Notes: generated by a model not told the origin, from the sequence alone. A stretch of DNA of 64,000 bases from Eumeta japonica (GCA_005406025.1 BGZK01000078.1:744001-808000); one strand, 5' to 3'. Counted from the first letter of the stretch, positions 34,086-47,505 are shown. Made by a program: numbers and translations.

Positions 34086-36589
34086 GTAGAAAGATTGGTC
34101 GAATTCTTTCAAAATTTTCTATCTATAACTTTTATTACGACTAACAACGTCATATTTACGAGTTTGTTTACAACTAAAGGCGATTGTAGAGATCGTAGCT
34201 ACCTTTATATATATATGAAGAGTCAACCTCTTAGCGTCAGTTTTGCTTACAAGTAAAATGGGGTATTTTAGCCCACAGAATATTTTGTTAAGATTAAGTC
34301 CGCAATAATTTTATGGCAGCTTGTCCATCATTAGTGCCGTTCCGGATCGACAAGGTCACGATAAGTGACTAGAGCCGTAATTTCTGGAATTGAATTTCAT
34401 ATGACTTAAACAACTAGTGTGCACTAGAGAACACTTTTGTTCTGCAATATAAAGATGCGAGCTTCACCACCACCGTGGTATTGCACGTAAGTATACTCCG
34501 GCGGTGACATTATGAAGAAACAGTAGCTAAGTGTTCCAGTAAAAGTCCCTCAGATGGAGGGTTTACTGTCACAACAGAACGGGTCCCTCAGTAAAACTTA
34601 TAACTATTGTGATAAAAGTTGTTCTGTTAAAGAAAGCCATCTGTTCTTACTAAACGCTCATCTTGCTAGCCGGGCTGTCTAGAATAAGCCTGCTCAACAC
34701 TGTGTAACGGTTAGATGGACCACCCAGTGTAATCGGTCCGTAACACGATGGCAAATGTCGTCCGTCTAAGCTTCAGAAGAAACCAACTCGATTATATAGT
34801 TAGTTTCTAGCTACACCGTAAGCCTTCAGTAAGTGTATGTATGTCAAAAAAGACGACCCGAATAATTCGCACTACTCGTGTTTAACCCCTGCAGACGTCT
34901 ACGTCAGACTACATGCCTTGGCCGGATTAAACCTGCTGGTTTGTCCATCACAAGTTTTAACCTCTTATTTAAAATCCTTTAAAAAGTGGTGATGTAGTGT
35001 TGTTAAGTTCTACTCCTCAAATATCTAATAACTGATTTGTTGATCAACACTGAGTGATCACACGAAGGAGCAGGAAAAGTACACTCACAAATTTTCAAAT
35101 TAGTGGCCGGTTAATTGAGATTCTGGAACAATTTTAGGCAAGGATTTTCAAATAGTTCACACTTCGTCACATATTTTAGAATTAAACAAGAAAAAACACA
35201 TTGATATTATCATCAATGTGCTTGATTAAATTGTTTGTATCGTCATTAATCAATTATATCCAATTCAATTCCAATCCAAGTGTCCCATCACCTTGCATTT
35301 CTAGTTTCGAATACCGCTTCTGTGTCTATTATGCCGATAATAGGTGTTCCAAGCCCGATCCTGCAAAAAATATTACATTTCATTCAAATATACGTAATTG
35401 TTTTGGCTTAATTGAGTACTAAACATTTAAATATAACCATAATTTTGATTCTGTGTTACCGGTTTTGTTGATATATAGTTTAAATTTGTCGATTTCTTAA
35501 AATACAAACGCGCTCCACCGCATCTGCGTAATCATACTCCGCGCACCTAAGTTGATGTTATTTTTAACCAAAATTTTAATTTGATAAAGACTGTTTATTC
35601 AGACTGCTTTGCTGTCCTTATATTAAATTATTTTAGCATGGTTATTTTTATTGGCAATATATTTACTCCAAATATATTAGCTAACATACGTGGATACACA
35701 GAAGATGTTTACTTCCTCGTAAAAATTATTTGAGGCGATTAATATTCGCATATAATATTTTTACATATCTCGAAGTAATCACACAATTCACACGAAAAAC
35801 CTTCTTACGAGATTGATTTTCATCAATTTCTTAAACATTTATAGCTATTGCCAATAGCATCTTGATATTTTTAAAAATATCCGCAGGTGATGTAAATTAG
35901 TGCTCTTTTTTTTCCAAAACCTTGCATTTTTATTGTATAATTTATTAAGGGTTATAAATATATGAATTTCTACACTTTAATCTAAAGATATTTGAAGATA
36001 GTTATTTTTATTTTACCCGTAGATATTACGTATGCGAATTACCTTAAATTAGAAATTTCAATGAAAAGGATTGAATTAATTTTTTTTTTGGTAATTGTAT
36101 TTTTTATAATATCTTGTACGTATATATTTATAGAAACTATTTTTTTTAATGTCACGAGAGTATAACACCTTTTCCCGCTGACTTCTAAATCATTAGCTGT
36201 CGGATGATTAAATATTCCAATTATACAATAATAATTATACATATTATCGAATGAATTCCATTGTCGTACACCACATCCCCGTAAATGGATCGTGACTTAT
36301 CACAAGCAATATGTATGTATGTACATGATATTTAATTTATTCAATGCCTTCAGCGTAAGTTCGTAGTGAAAGTTACACGAACACATACATCGAGGGTTTT
36401 ATCCATCCGTACTAAAATGTTGAAGAGATGAACTGATCTCAAGACATCTGTCAGCGGTGTCCGTATTTGCTTATTGGTCTGAGGCACCTTTTCGGGTACC
36501 GTTTAAAACCCAGGTGAAAATAATCCATCCGAATATGTACTCGCGTGTTGTGCGTATGTATGTATGCATAAGTTGTTTCTTAACGGAGT
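34086..36589. other. Non-coding stretch with one moderately GC block
   Basis: The interval 34280-34960 is less AT-rich than either side, non-repetitive within the window, and has no open frame of interest. It could be a decayed element I do not recognise. The remainder is AT-rich with nothing supported; the small frames at 35201 and 36039 are by-products of composition. Confidence 0.45.
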
Positions 36590-37260
36590 TAATGGTGGTT
36601 GAATTTTGTATGAAACTTTTTATGAAGCAATAAGGTTGGGGGAGCATGGTTGTCTAATGTATAAAAATGCGTATGTATTTAGTTGTTTTTTTTTTGAGTG
36701 CTCAAACCAATCATATAATTACTATAAAACTAGCGATATTTTGTACTGGCAAGCGGAAAGATTTCTGAAAATGGAACTAGCATTCGTATCTGACGTTGTT
36801 TGCGTATTTTTATTTTGAATCAAACAACTAAACCCATGCTAAAAATTAATTCATTAGCAAGAAACTTCCTCGAATGAAGTATATCAATATTTCGCTATGG
36901 CTTCATCTGCATATTTGTGTTATTGCAAATTATAAAAATTTTTTACTCATACAAAATAACACTATCCCCAAGTAATACAGCATATATTTTATTTTGATAC
37001 TAGAATTTGCTTTGGCTTCGTCCGAAAGGGAATTGTGACCGGTAATGGAATCAAAATTCGCGAACACTAAGAAGAGCAGAAGGAGGTTCGAAATTGAAAA
37101 CAGGACCAAGGACCAAGGACCAAGATCATATTCGAATATGGAAAAAAAATTAGAATTAAGATTTTGACCGGGAGGAGAATGGGAAAAATCATAAGTGACA
37201 GCAGAACCGGGATTGAAAGCGGGATTAATTTGGCGGAACTTAATAAATTTGGCGCTTATA
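36590..37260 (+). repeat. Dispersed repeat family 2, copy b
   Basis: It is colinear with 10740-11500: GGTTGAATTTTGTATGAAAC, AATGTATAAAAATG, CATTCGTATCTGACGTTG, ATCTGCATATTTGTG, TTTTGATACTAGAATTTGCT, GTGACCGGTAATGGAATC, then purine-rich sub-repeats with three tandem copies of GGACCAA (37110-37130). The terminus is decayed. The 70-residue frame 36606-36818 is within the repeat. Confidence 0.75.
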
Positions 37261-37909
37261 TCATGGTGTGCTTGAACGTTGCTTCATAGCCTCTAATCGA
37301 GTAGACTAAATTTTATGTGCTTTTTTCAAATAAAAGTTAACTTAATCGGGGCGGCTCACAGCTGTATTTGTTAAAAATATGTAAAAGAAAACAATTTCAT
37401 ATTCTTTATAACATTGAAATTTATTCATCGTAAATCTTATAAATCAAATATCACTTAAGAGTTAATTTCAGAAGAAACTTTTTTATGCTTATACGGATTG
37501 TAGTGGTAATGAAGTTTAAATTCCTGTAGACAAAATTTAAAAATAAAAATTGTAAAATACATCGGTAGATAAAACAATCCCTTCAAAAATAAAAACAACA
37601 ATATTTTAGAATTAATATCGACCTTTAAATGGGTATTACTAATGAATAAAATAGTAATTAAACTAGTAAAATTGAACCAAAACAAAATTAAACAAGATCG
37701 CCAAATCCACACAAAGATGAAAAAATCGAATTTAAAAATATATTTTAAAACCGTTATTTCTTATAGATCATTTTATATATTGGGCTTTTTATATAATATT
37801 TTATTTTAGTCGAATATATAAGTTTTTTTTTTAATACTTAAGAGTGCATGTTACGAAATTACAAAACATCTCGATATTTTTGTTGTTACAAACAAATTGT
37901 TAACATTCC
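37261..37909. other. AT-rich non-coding stretch
   Basis: The minus-strand frame 37455-37712 (85 residues, lysine/isoleucine/phenylalanine-rich) is typical of chance frames in AT-rich DNA. Nothing else was seen. Confidence 0.55.
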
Positions 37910-38215
37910 CAAGTAAACACGCGGTCACCGTTCGACTTGAGCATGCGCCGGGATCGACAAGTAATCACTTTAAGAGGTCGGTACTTCCTTTGATGCCATA
38001 ATTAAGGGGATGGCGCGGCATACATTAAACACAAAGCGATATACACACGCGTCCCGCGGCACAGACGCTTCCCACGCGCCAATCTCAAGTTCGATACGTA
38101 TGATAAGACAGCTTTTGATACGTTAATGTCTCGGTTGAGATCTCGCTCGGTTTCAATACAGAGGTAATTAATGGTTACATAAATTACATTGCCGCCGATG
38201 ACACGATTCAGTGAT
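37910..38215. other. GC-rich non-coding block with TAATTA cores
   Basis: The block changes sharply from its AT-rich flanks: GCGGTCACCGTTCGACTTG, GATGGCGCGGCATAC, ACGCGTCCCGCGGCACAG. It contains homeodomain-type cores (CATAATTAAGG; GGTAATTAATGG at about 38164). Frames are short and unlike any protein I know. This makes it a reasonable candidate for a conserved enhancer. Confidence 0.35.
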
Positions 38216-38866
38216 CGACTGTGAAGTATGATTTATTATTTGTTTATTATTGATACTTGTTGGTCATTTGGTTTTATTGAATGAATTGTGTCTCCGGCTT
38301 GATGCATTTGATTTTAAAAAGAAAATTATTAAATATTTTTAAAATCATGTATAAAAGTGGTAGTGAGTTTGCGATAAATAACCTATTTAATTGGAAATAA
38401 TTGACGATCATAAATCGATCATTTCATAGAGGATGATACAGAAATTCCAATAAATGGCATTGTTGAAATAGAAACTGGAAAAGTGCTGACACTTATTGAC
38501 TTAACACTGAACGTATCACGGTAATTCGACCTACTATCTCGCCCTGTTTTCGAAAACATAATGCTTCTACTTCGTGGCGGTCAACTTAAGCTAAAATTGC
38601 ATAACGATTCATTTATATTTAGCTCTAATAGCTAAAACGAAAAAAAAATATGTGCATGATGTTACACTTATTGAAGTATAAATAACATTTTATTTCTGTA
38701 TATGTACATAATATTTATACCAATTTAGGCAGTAAAGTCAGAAGCTTAGGAATCTTGATGTAAAATTTTCACCAAACGCATACCTTGCAAGATATATTTA
38801 TTTAATTACCTATCTGCTATACGAGGTATCTGAGAATGCAGATTATTTTTATAGCTTTTCTAAGGG
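38216..38866. other. AT-rich non-coding stretch
   Basis: No gene or repeat copy recognised. Confidence 0.55.
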
Positions 38867-39015
38867 ACTAACAAGCATGCGAGTCACCAGAGAGTAGCTC
38901 TCACCGCCGCACATGTACACCAGCAACTTATAAAGTCACCGGTGCGACGCTGGCCTTTTGGGAAGGAATGGGTTATCTGATGGAAGGGGGCGGGCTAAAA
39001 CAAAGGGAGTGGGTT
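38867..39015 (+). repeat. Dispersed repeat family 1, copy e
   Basis: It shows GAGAGTAGCTCTCACCGCCG, ACACCAGCAACTTATAAAG, TCACCGGTGCGACGCTGGCC, then GGAATGGGTTATCTGATGGA and AGGGGGCGGG, in the same order as copy b. Confidence 0.7.
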
Positions 39016-39664
39016 ATCAGAACTCTAAATCTAAAACGAAAAATTTCATTAGACATTTTCTGATAATTTTAATTTTACCTCACCCTAAGAATCGTCTTCT
39101 TGTCCGCTCGTGTTGGCAGTAGGATATCAGGATTTGTTAGCCCTGTCCAAACCTGTCATTTCTCTGCGCACGGTTGGCTTCCTTGGTGATAGACTCTGCG
39201 ATGAAATGCTTATTCTGCCACTGGTTGTTGATTTGGATCATCAAATATTTTTTATTTTATGTAGGTCATTTACTCGTATATTTCTACATCTGCAAGAGGA
39301 GGTAGTACTGTCTGTTTTTATTTTCCATATAGTTTTACATTACGATCCTATTTCATTTGAATAAATCTGCCTAAAAAAGAGATTTAATCTTTCCTAATTG
39401 TTTTGATGCCTAGACTATTCTCAAGGCACATTATTATAGGTAATTATGTTGTACGTGCCTAGCCTAATACCAATGTCATAATAATGTACGATGTTTTAGG
39501 CCTATCGTAACTATAGATGAAAGACTGTAGATGTGGTATTGACTCACTTTTATTTTATTTGAGAACGAATGAAGAATTTAATTCAATACAAAAAATAAAA
39601 ATAAACAGGGCTTAAACGTTAGTCGACTTAACAAAATCATAAAGTCATTTAGGGGCTCTGAGTG
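39016..39664. other. Non-coding stretch, nothing recognised
   Basis: The 84-residue frame 39110-39364 has no motif I can name. Confidence 0.5.
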
Positions 39665-39975
39665 AGCATGTTGACTATGGGCGCTAGGGCAACGCCGCGC
39701 CACTCAAGTCCGGCAAAACAGTTGATTATTTTATTTCAAAAAATGCGTCTATCCTACCTCATCCATCTTATTTCCCCTCTGTTAGCACCGGGCGACTTTT
39801 ATTCGGTTCCCAAAATCGACGAAAAATTTAAAGTCAAGAGATTTGTGAGCAACGAAGAAGTTGCCTATAATTTCGAAATTTGTGATATAGAGAGAGAGAG
39901 TGTGAAAAAGAGGGGTCAGAGGTATTTTTCAAGTAGCTTAAACGCTTGAAAAAGTGTATACATGCTCAATATGAA
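39665..39975 (+). pseudogene. Mariner transposase relic, C-terminal catalytic part
   Basis: The frame reads ATPRHSSPAKQLIILFQKM, where DNARPHSS is usual, then LAPGDFYSVPKIDEKFKVKR, which matches the mariner APCDFWLFPKLKEKLKGKR-type block. The third catalytic aspartate is present; the second (in HDNA) is lost. After FVSNEEVAYNFE it ends with a short readable C-terminus (KKCIHAQYECLEN) past a stop at 39947. It differs in sequence from the copies at 47 and 62 kb, so it is a different mariner lineage. The N-terminal half is absent. It could be misread as a 95-residue host gene; the motif spacing argues against that. Confidence 0.75.
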
Positions 39976-42440
39976 TGCCTTGAAAACATACATATTAGTA
40001 ATAAGTAATAAATATTATAACTTTTGAGTATCTAGTTTATTTTATCATACGCCTCGTAAGCCATATTTGAAGAAAATAAATTGAGTTTAGATTTTTATGA
40101 CGTTACATAAAATAAATTCATACCGTCACCGTCTATACTGAGAAAAAATTGGGTTAACAAAATGACAATAAAAGTTTTGTCAACATTTTATGATTACTTT
40201 AACGATGTGCTTTGCTTAGGTACCCGAGCGAGTTTTCTGCTTAAAACAAACCTTTTATTGTGGAATGTTTCATTGTCCTAGGAGCTACAGGAAATAACTT
40301 CTGTAATAATGTTTAAAATGATTTGATGAAGCGATGACGTCACTTTATCAGCATATGCATTATTGGATGATACGTTCTTATAACAATTTTATGACAAAAA
40401 AAAAATGAAAATTGACAATGTGACAAAGTAATTTTAAGAAAATTACAATGTAGTGTAAGGGTGGCGGGCTTGGCGCAGGCGCGACCGCGCTCTCATTTGC
40501 CTGTGGACATTTGTTTTCCTTCTTATTTCTTATTCAAAGTGTTTACTTGTTAAATAAGGATGTTACTGGTTTTGTCGAAGCAACGACTACAGATGTGTTA
40601 TGACGTTTTTTAAGTTCTAGTGTTTAAAAGAGATGCTTTGTTGTATTTTTCAAATTTTGTGTTAGTTTTTTATATCGAGAAAAGTTAATATAAACACAAG
40701 TTAACAAGGTGTTCTTGCTTTAAATAAACAATAAATCTTGACTTTACACGTTTTTTCAGGTGAACTTAACACTTCCTGTATCAAATGCAGCGTCACTACA
40801 AGCATTGGTACCACCATTAACCTTTTGTTTGCACATTTCTCGTTGATGAGATAAATATAATATATTTATTATGCCTAGGGTTATCTAGTGAATGATTTTC
40901 AAAAATAAATTTCTATGCGGACTCGCTCAACACTTCGAGCTTATGAAAATATACACTTCATAAAATGCGATTTGTGTACAGTTTATTAGAATAATATGTA
41001 TGTATTCATGTATCAATATTATAGATGTCTGTAGGTGTAAGTGTTTTAATTTTTGAGTTTTTTGAACATTTATAATTTTTTCCTTCTATCATTATATATT
41101 CTCCGATGCATTAACCGCATGTTCATTTTTCATCTCAAATATTTCAATTGTTTTATAGCATATTTTTATTTAATATCGTGTTCAATATCTCTATACCTAT
41201 GTCTCAAAATTTTTTATACTTTACAAAATAAACAATTTCTTTCATTTTAATATGATCCATGTTTAATATCCATTATTAGCCATTAATATTACATAGTATT
41301 AGTAATCAATTATTGAGTACATAGACATTAAAAAAATTGATGCTAAATTTACAAATTTTGCTACGATTTATTGATTATTTTTTAATTTCAGGCAAGCTAT
41401 TATTAATTTTTCATGTACTAGTTATAATTATAAACATAATTTTACCTACAAGGTAAGGTAATATATATTATATACCAGGCAAAAATTTTAAATAGCCTTT
41501 TTACACTAAAGTTATTTCCTACCTCAGTCTTTTTTTTTATGTGAAAGTTCAATAAATGTATAAAAATACAAATACGCTTTTTAATTTGATTTTAGCTCAA
41601 TGATTCACTATATGTAATATGTCTTTACTATTATGAAATCACAAAAAAAATTGTAAAGAAGTTCGGAGACTGGTAACTTAGTTATGTACTTAGGCCATTA
41701 TCTATAATTCACCGGACTTTTATTTTTGTGGCGTGTATATTTATAAAGTTTGCCATGATTGTCAAAATTTTTATATTTTTTTGATTAAGTATTATTAAGT
41801 TATTGATATTTCTTACTTGCTAACAAAACTGGCACCTCTCTAGTGGTCCTAAAACAATACGTACAGTCTGCGAAGAATATCAATACCTTCACAGTACGCT
41901 ATCAAGAAAATATAAGGGTTAAGATCAGTAATGTAACTATGCTGAGGTATTGTTATAGACAAAAAATACATTCGCTACCAGAACTAAGGAAAGTAAATTC
42001 AGGGACAATGTGCATTCGATCTTATCCCAAAACTAAACTTTTTCATGATTACAAAGATACAATCTATTATTATGGTAGGTACGATGTGACGTTGATACTA
42101 AAGCGAAATTAAAATTATTTACTTAGTTTGTGTGATAACTCAGTACTGCCACTTTTACATAGTCTACAACTACCCCGGTACATTGACAAAACAGAAATTG
42201 ACAATAAAAACCTAGCAACAGAGGCTGTGTGCCATAAACGGCTCACTAGTGGCAACGTTGTATTGCCATCGTAGCTATAATTTTTTCTCAGTGTAATAGG
42301 TACAATTACTGCATCTATGGTCCTTAGTGTGAATACGTCGTACTTTAAATTTTGTGATGCATAACATTTGAGACGTAAATAAAAGACAAAAATAAATAGG
42401 AATAAGGTGTGATATATATAAATGTGATACATCCATATAT
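39976..42440. other. AT-rich non-coding stretch
   Basis: A small GC pocket at 40450-40505 (GGCGGGCTTGGCGCAGGCGC) is the only contrast. The frames at 41053, 41843 and 42115 (65-105 residues) have no recognisable motif. Confidence 0.5.
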
Positions 42441-42473
42441 CACTCCAAATAAATCCTGCGGTTGTACTTGTGC

Positions 42474-42515
42474 CTTCGAGTAAAGAAGATAATTGTATAT
42501 CGTCTTTACTCGAAG
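42474..42515. repeat. Near-perfect hairpin, 17-bp arms
   Basis: CTTCGAGTAAAGAAGAT (42474-42490) pairs with 42499-42515 with one mismatch and an 8-base loop. Confidence 0.92.
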
Positions 42516-45500
42516 ATATAGAAGAATAGAAAAAAGATAATAAAGAACATAATACCCGAATATTTTAGTGAGTTTACGTCATATTTCTTCTCCTCTCAGT
42601 GAGTGCTTGAATTTAGATGATGGCTATATTCGCAGAAACACTAACCCATCGAATTACAACTTTAGTATAAGCTCCTGATGTTCATCTTAAGTATAATATT
42701 TTACAACCGAGTTATGTATAACGTAATATTTTTGGTTACTTTTTTTTATTAAAAATGCCGAATATATTGAATATAAACTTAGTACATAGCGAAGATTAAA
42801 CAATCTGAGGTAAACAATCAGTAAATTACCTCGACAACTCTTCGTTGAGTAGCAGAATAGCCCACGAAATATTTTCATATTTATTAGGTAACTAACTAGT
42901 TTAGTTCCTGTATTAAATAAGTTATTCACAAAAGAAATACCGAGCCAAATAAATATAGATACTAATTTATGAGTATTGAATAGATACACGTAAACGTCGA
43001 AGTTACTACAACAAACTCTAGAAAATCTTGAAGAAACTATAATGTTATACTTTCGCTTGATATTCGTACACAACTTTCGCAATAAATAATATGGTCCTTT
43101 TGAAAGCAGAACTCAGATGCGATATCTTACAAACGCCGTAACCGAAGTGCTGGTAACTTTTATCGTAACATCAAGCAGTGAAACTACAAGAAGTTTCAAT
43201 ATCGCCGCTGTTGAAGCTTTGCTCTCCTAAAGAAAACTGTCTTGGGTAACGTCTGCAAAAATGTTGTCCGAAAGGACGATTTGTTTTTCCGAATGTTTTG
43301 CTACTAATAACTGTAGAATAGTAGAAAGACCCAAAAAATATTATTTATTATTGGAACGACGTACTGGGTGGTGACCCTTGACGAATTTTATGTGAGAATA
43401 TTTTTTTATTCAATTTCAAAGAACCTTCGCTTTGATTACAAAAATTTACCGCTTAAATACCTTTTATAATGATTATAATAACAAAATAGTTGGTAAAATA
43501 ATAATATCATTTGTAATAAGCTCGTTCGGGCTATTATAATAACAATTACTAGTATTAATTTATATTGAATTACTGGCATTTAGTTAATTAATTTATATCA
43601 TTGAGCTCATCACTAACAACTCTGAACTTCGCTTAAGACTAGCGCTGTGACATCTTATCGGTGCTGTAACTGATGCCGAGTCGAGTTTATTTCAACTAGC
43701 AACATAATTATGTACATAGTTTAAACAATAAGTGTTATAGGTATATTTAAAAAAAAATGTGTCGGTGCAATAAATCATTTCTTCATTTCTAATTTCGAGA
43801 CTTTCGAGAAATTGTTGTTATACAAATTGTATATCTTTATTATATCATTGTTCCCCCCTCACCCATGGCGATACATGTGTAGATACTTTAGCAACATCTG
43901 TCATCAACAACAAAGGGGATATCTATTAGCAACGTGCGAAGCGAATGGTGGGCGAAATACATTCGCCCGCAGCGCTCGCTGCGGTAGTAATGGAAAGTTT
44001 ATCGGGAGATGCGGTACATTTTGGATAAATTTGAATGAAACTTCACTACGACCATCAATATTAGTACACGAAGATATTTTAATGAATTTCAAGAATTTTA
44101 AGCCTTTGCCATAAGGAATTTAATTTTCTGAGCCAAAACCGTCTTATATATTACGCAAGTCACAATGTTAAGTTCCTTGTTTATTTTATTTATACCAAAA
44201 ATTTATACCAAAAATTGATATTTATTATAATTGTTTCAATACCAATGACGATTATTGTATTATTGTTCGCCTCACAACGCGCAAGCTCGTGGGAGTGCTC
44301 TACTCTCAATACGTCTTTATGTGATGATTTTGCAATATAAAATCGTTCTTATATCCCAAGTTAGACAATAGATCAATAAGAAAGAGATGTTTTAACTACT
44401 AGATATATATTAAATTATAAAGCCAACGTATATTTTTCAAACAAAAAGGAATTTATATAATTATAAGCACGGCTGTCCGTTTTTTTTGTATAAACGTTTT
44501 TAAAAAATGTTGCCCATTCGATTATTTATTATAAATCCTTTTCAGTAATTTTCTATTTATGATAAGGAATAACCTTATTTCTTTTTATGGTTGAAATTAG
44601 AACTTTCTTAGGGATATTTATGAAATTCGATGGATTTTCTAGATTTCTTTCGTCAAAATTGTAACCAATTTTATTTCATTTGTCTCTTTTGTTTTCCGTA
44701 TCACTTTTTCAACAATTAACAATTCAAAAATTCCAATACATATGTTTTCATAACTGATCCTACATAAAAAAACGCTTTCTTAAAAGGTTTATTTTTGTTT
44801 TACCCAAAACGTGATACATACAAGCATCAAACACTTGAATGTAGTTCGAATTAAAAAAAAATAAACTACAAAGAAAAATTGACCAAAAATGTGTTGGACT
44901 TCCCCAACTAAATTAAAAAAAAGCACACGTCAGTTATAAATATAGTATTAAATATATACTATAAAAATGTATTATGTGGTGTACAATATATTGTAGTAGA
45001 TAGGCTAAGAGTAGGTGGCACGTAAGGCATCCAACCCCCGTGTTCAATCTCACGAATGTGGGTCCGCGTTCTATTTGTGTTTAAAGTACATTCAAACCCG
45101 CGTCTAGAAGCCGAGCAGGCGAAAAACAAGAGAATAGGGAGTAGACAGTGAAACACAGAAAAGAGTTGACGAGGGCTATACCCAAGGGTAAACAAGCTTC
45201 GAGAGTGATTTCGTAAGAAGAGATATTGAAGAATCGATCAAATAATTAAATTCGGGATTCGCCTTATCTTTTATTGAAGAATTGAATTCCTGGACATCAT
45301 CAAAGGTTCGAGGGATATCCTCCAGAGCTACGCTTCACACTGTGTTTCGTCATGTTACGGGACCCTCAGTGCACTTGTCTGACTCGTTATTGGCAAATTT
45401 TTCATATATTAGCGATAAAAATGACTTTGCACAGCTTGAACAGATGTTTCTGACAATAGAATAAGTGAGAGACAAAATCCGCTACAGACGGTTCCCCTAC

Positions 45501-46869
45501 AATTTATCAATCAAGTGTGAAAGTTAATTTACTATTTTTGTTTATATATTAGAAGACATGTTTATTTTACACGAAAGTAATGAATATGCGAAAGAATATG
45601 GTCTTTCTTTAAAAAAAAAACTGTAAATTAATTTATCATGAATGCAAGAAGGAAAATGATTTTCACAGCTATGCGAAGATATTACACCTATTATTTTGAG
45701 TAATTCTACAAGATACAACAATTTCAGCAACATTATCTGAGCGTCAAACGCGACTTGTAAGGGAGAATTTTGGCACTACACGGGCACTCTTTAGGGGGAT
45801 TCATATAGAAACGTTAGTGTCATGATGTATATTATGACCTCATAGATATTTCAACTATCTAAAAGGCAAGAATGGAAGTTATGAATTTTATATCCGAAAC
45901 CATTGAGATGACAACCAACGCCAATGCCAAACTATCTCATCTTTATCACCAGTGCCGATATTTTTACACGACATTATGTTTTAATTCTTAACAAGATAAC
46001 AAAAAATACTTATAAAATAAATAAATAGTAAATAAACTGTTTTATAATTGTTTACAGAATGAAGACTTTATTTAATTTAATATGAATTATTGGCTATGAT
46101 GATATGATACGAATAGCGTAATAAATAGTAACTGAGGTAATACACCGCGGGAATGCTCTTCGGCTCAATGATTCTTAAAATTCCTTTTCTGTACCACAAT
46201 ACGTGGGACACACTATAAGTTTCTGAATCTGGCCAATTACATTAACATTATTTGAAAAAAAAATAGTGCGTGGAGTTCCTCCGCACGGAAGAAGTGAAAC
46301 TTCGTAATGTGGAAATGAAAATAGGAAGGGGTAGAAATTGATTTTTTAGTGAACTCGTATTGTATCTTTAAGACAAATTTTATTAACTTTGCTTACAATT
46401 CACAATTGATTGCATCTTCAAATTATCATTTTCGAGTGGGGAAATATCCAAATCTATTGGAATATTGGACGCTACTCGTTGCTAACGCTCGCGCTGGCCT
46501 GTAACAGGTATATTATACGCATGCGTTCGAGTGCCATGCATTCACTCTCGCTCTGTTTTTTTCTATTCCCCTTCCCCAGGACCTTTGAACGTTTAACACA
46601 ACAGTGCTTTCATACCCCCTCCATGGTAGCGCCAAACGTTTAACGCAACCTTGTTGGAAGTTGCATTAGAAGTTTCACTTCAATATATAATTACTACATT
46701 TGAAAATGGAACTCTTTAGCTATAGAATACAGTTTGTTTCATCTGTCATTTTTTTTACATTATGGCATCCTTTTAAAAATTGCGTGCCTTCATCACTATG
46801 GACTTAAGTTGTGAAGATTTTTCGTAGTATGATTTTTTACAATTCTTAGTGTAATTTGACCGCTTATCA
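42516..46869. other. Long AT-rich non-coding stretch
   Basis: The longest unexplained frame in the window lies here (42687-43082, minus, 131 residues). It is rich in I, L, Y, F, S and N, has no motif and is probably chance. Two adjacent small hairpins occur at 43950-43984. The frame 45282-45464 (SSKVRGISSRATLHTVFRHV) may be a decayed element but is unassigned. A less AT-rich pocket lies at 46460-46650. Confidence 0.45.
43950..43984. repeat. Two adjacent short hairpins
   Basis: GGGCGAA (43950-43956) pairs with TTCGCCC (43962-43968). CCGCAGCG (43967-43974) pairs with CGCTGCGG (43977-43984). The stems are GC-rich inside AT-rich DNA. The function is unknown. Confidence 0.8.
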
Positions 46870-47505
46870 TATCCTAGCTCGGCTTCGCACTGCTTTTAGC
46901 AATGAAGCAGCATTAAAGATGACTCTATTTATAACTGTTTAGCAGAATTCAAGCGCGGTTGTAATAATCTCAATAACGAATTTCGTGATGGTCGTCCGTC
47001 CACCGCTGTGAACAACAAAAATCATCGACGCTGTGCATCGTATGATCAAGAAAGACAGGTATGTGACCTACTATAAGCTTCAGAAATCCCTAAGAATATG
47101 TATGAGTCAAATACAATCAATGTTATCTAAATATTTAGGTGTGGAAAAGCTGTGCTCATGGTGGATCCTACACAGTTAGACTGAGGTTTAAAAAAGGGAC
47201 CGCGTCACTTAGTGCAATGCCATGCTTACCAGATACAAGAAACGGGCGTCAAATTTAGTGTGGGGCATAATAACAGGTGATGAAAAGTGGATTTATTGCT
47301 ACGACCCCAAAAAAAGCAGCAATCGACCGTTTGTGTCTGCTGCGTAGAATTGAAATAAACTAAAGTGGCGCGCGAGCGAAGTACCTATAACTGGATAAAT
47401 TCTTCTTTTTTTAATAAAATTACATATGTGGCTACTGTTACTTTAGATAATTGTCGTATCGTGAATAGTGATTGGTACACGACTGTTTGTTGGAAGTTAT
47501 TAATA
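46870..47505 (+). pseudogene. Mariner transposase relic, N-terminal and first catalytic part
   Basis: Across frameshifts it reads LAEFKRGCNNLNNEFRDGRP then STAVNNKN (second HTH), IDAVHRMIKKDRYVTYYKLQ, SLRICMSQIQSMLSKYLGV, and NLVWGIITGDEKWIYCYDPK with the first catalytic aspartate (GDE). Then follow WRASEVPITG-like sequence, SDWYTTVCW and VINKL, where sequence similarity stops at about 47505. The same transposase resumes at 48521 after about 1 kb of LINE sequence. It belongs to the same lineage as the relic at 62 kb, which has the corresponding part uninterrupted. Many stops; inactive. Confidence 0.88.

Noticed and set aside
42687..43082. 131-residue minus-strand frame, the longest not explained by mobile elements
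   Set aside because: Composition is dominated by residues from AT-rich codons, with no motif, no GC-balanced codon use and no supporting context. Treated as chance.
43812..44114. 100-residue plus-strand frame and its minus-strand partner
   Set aside because: Both strands are open over the same GC pocket that holds two hairpins; neither shows a motif.
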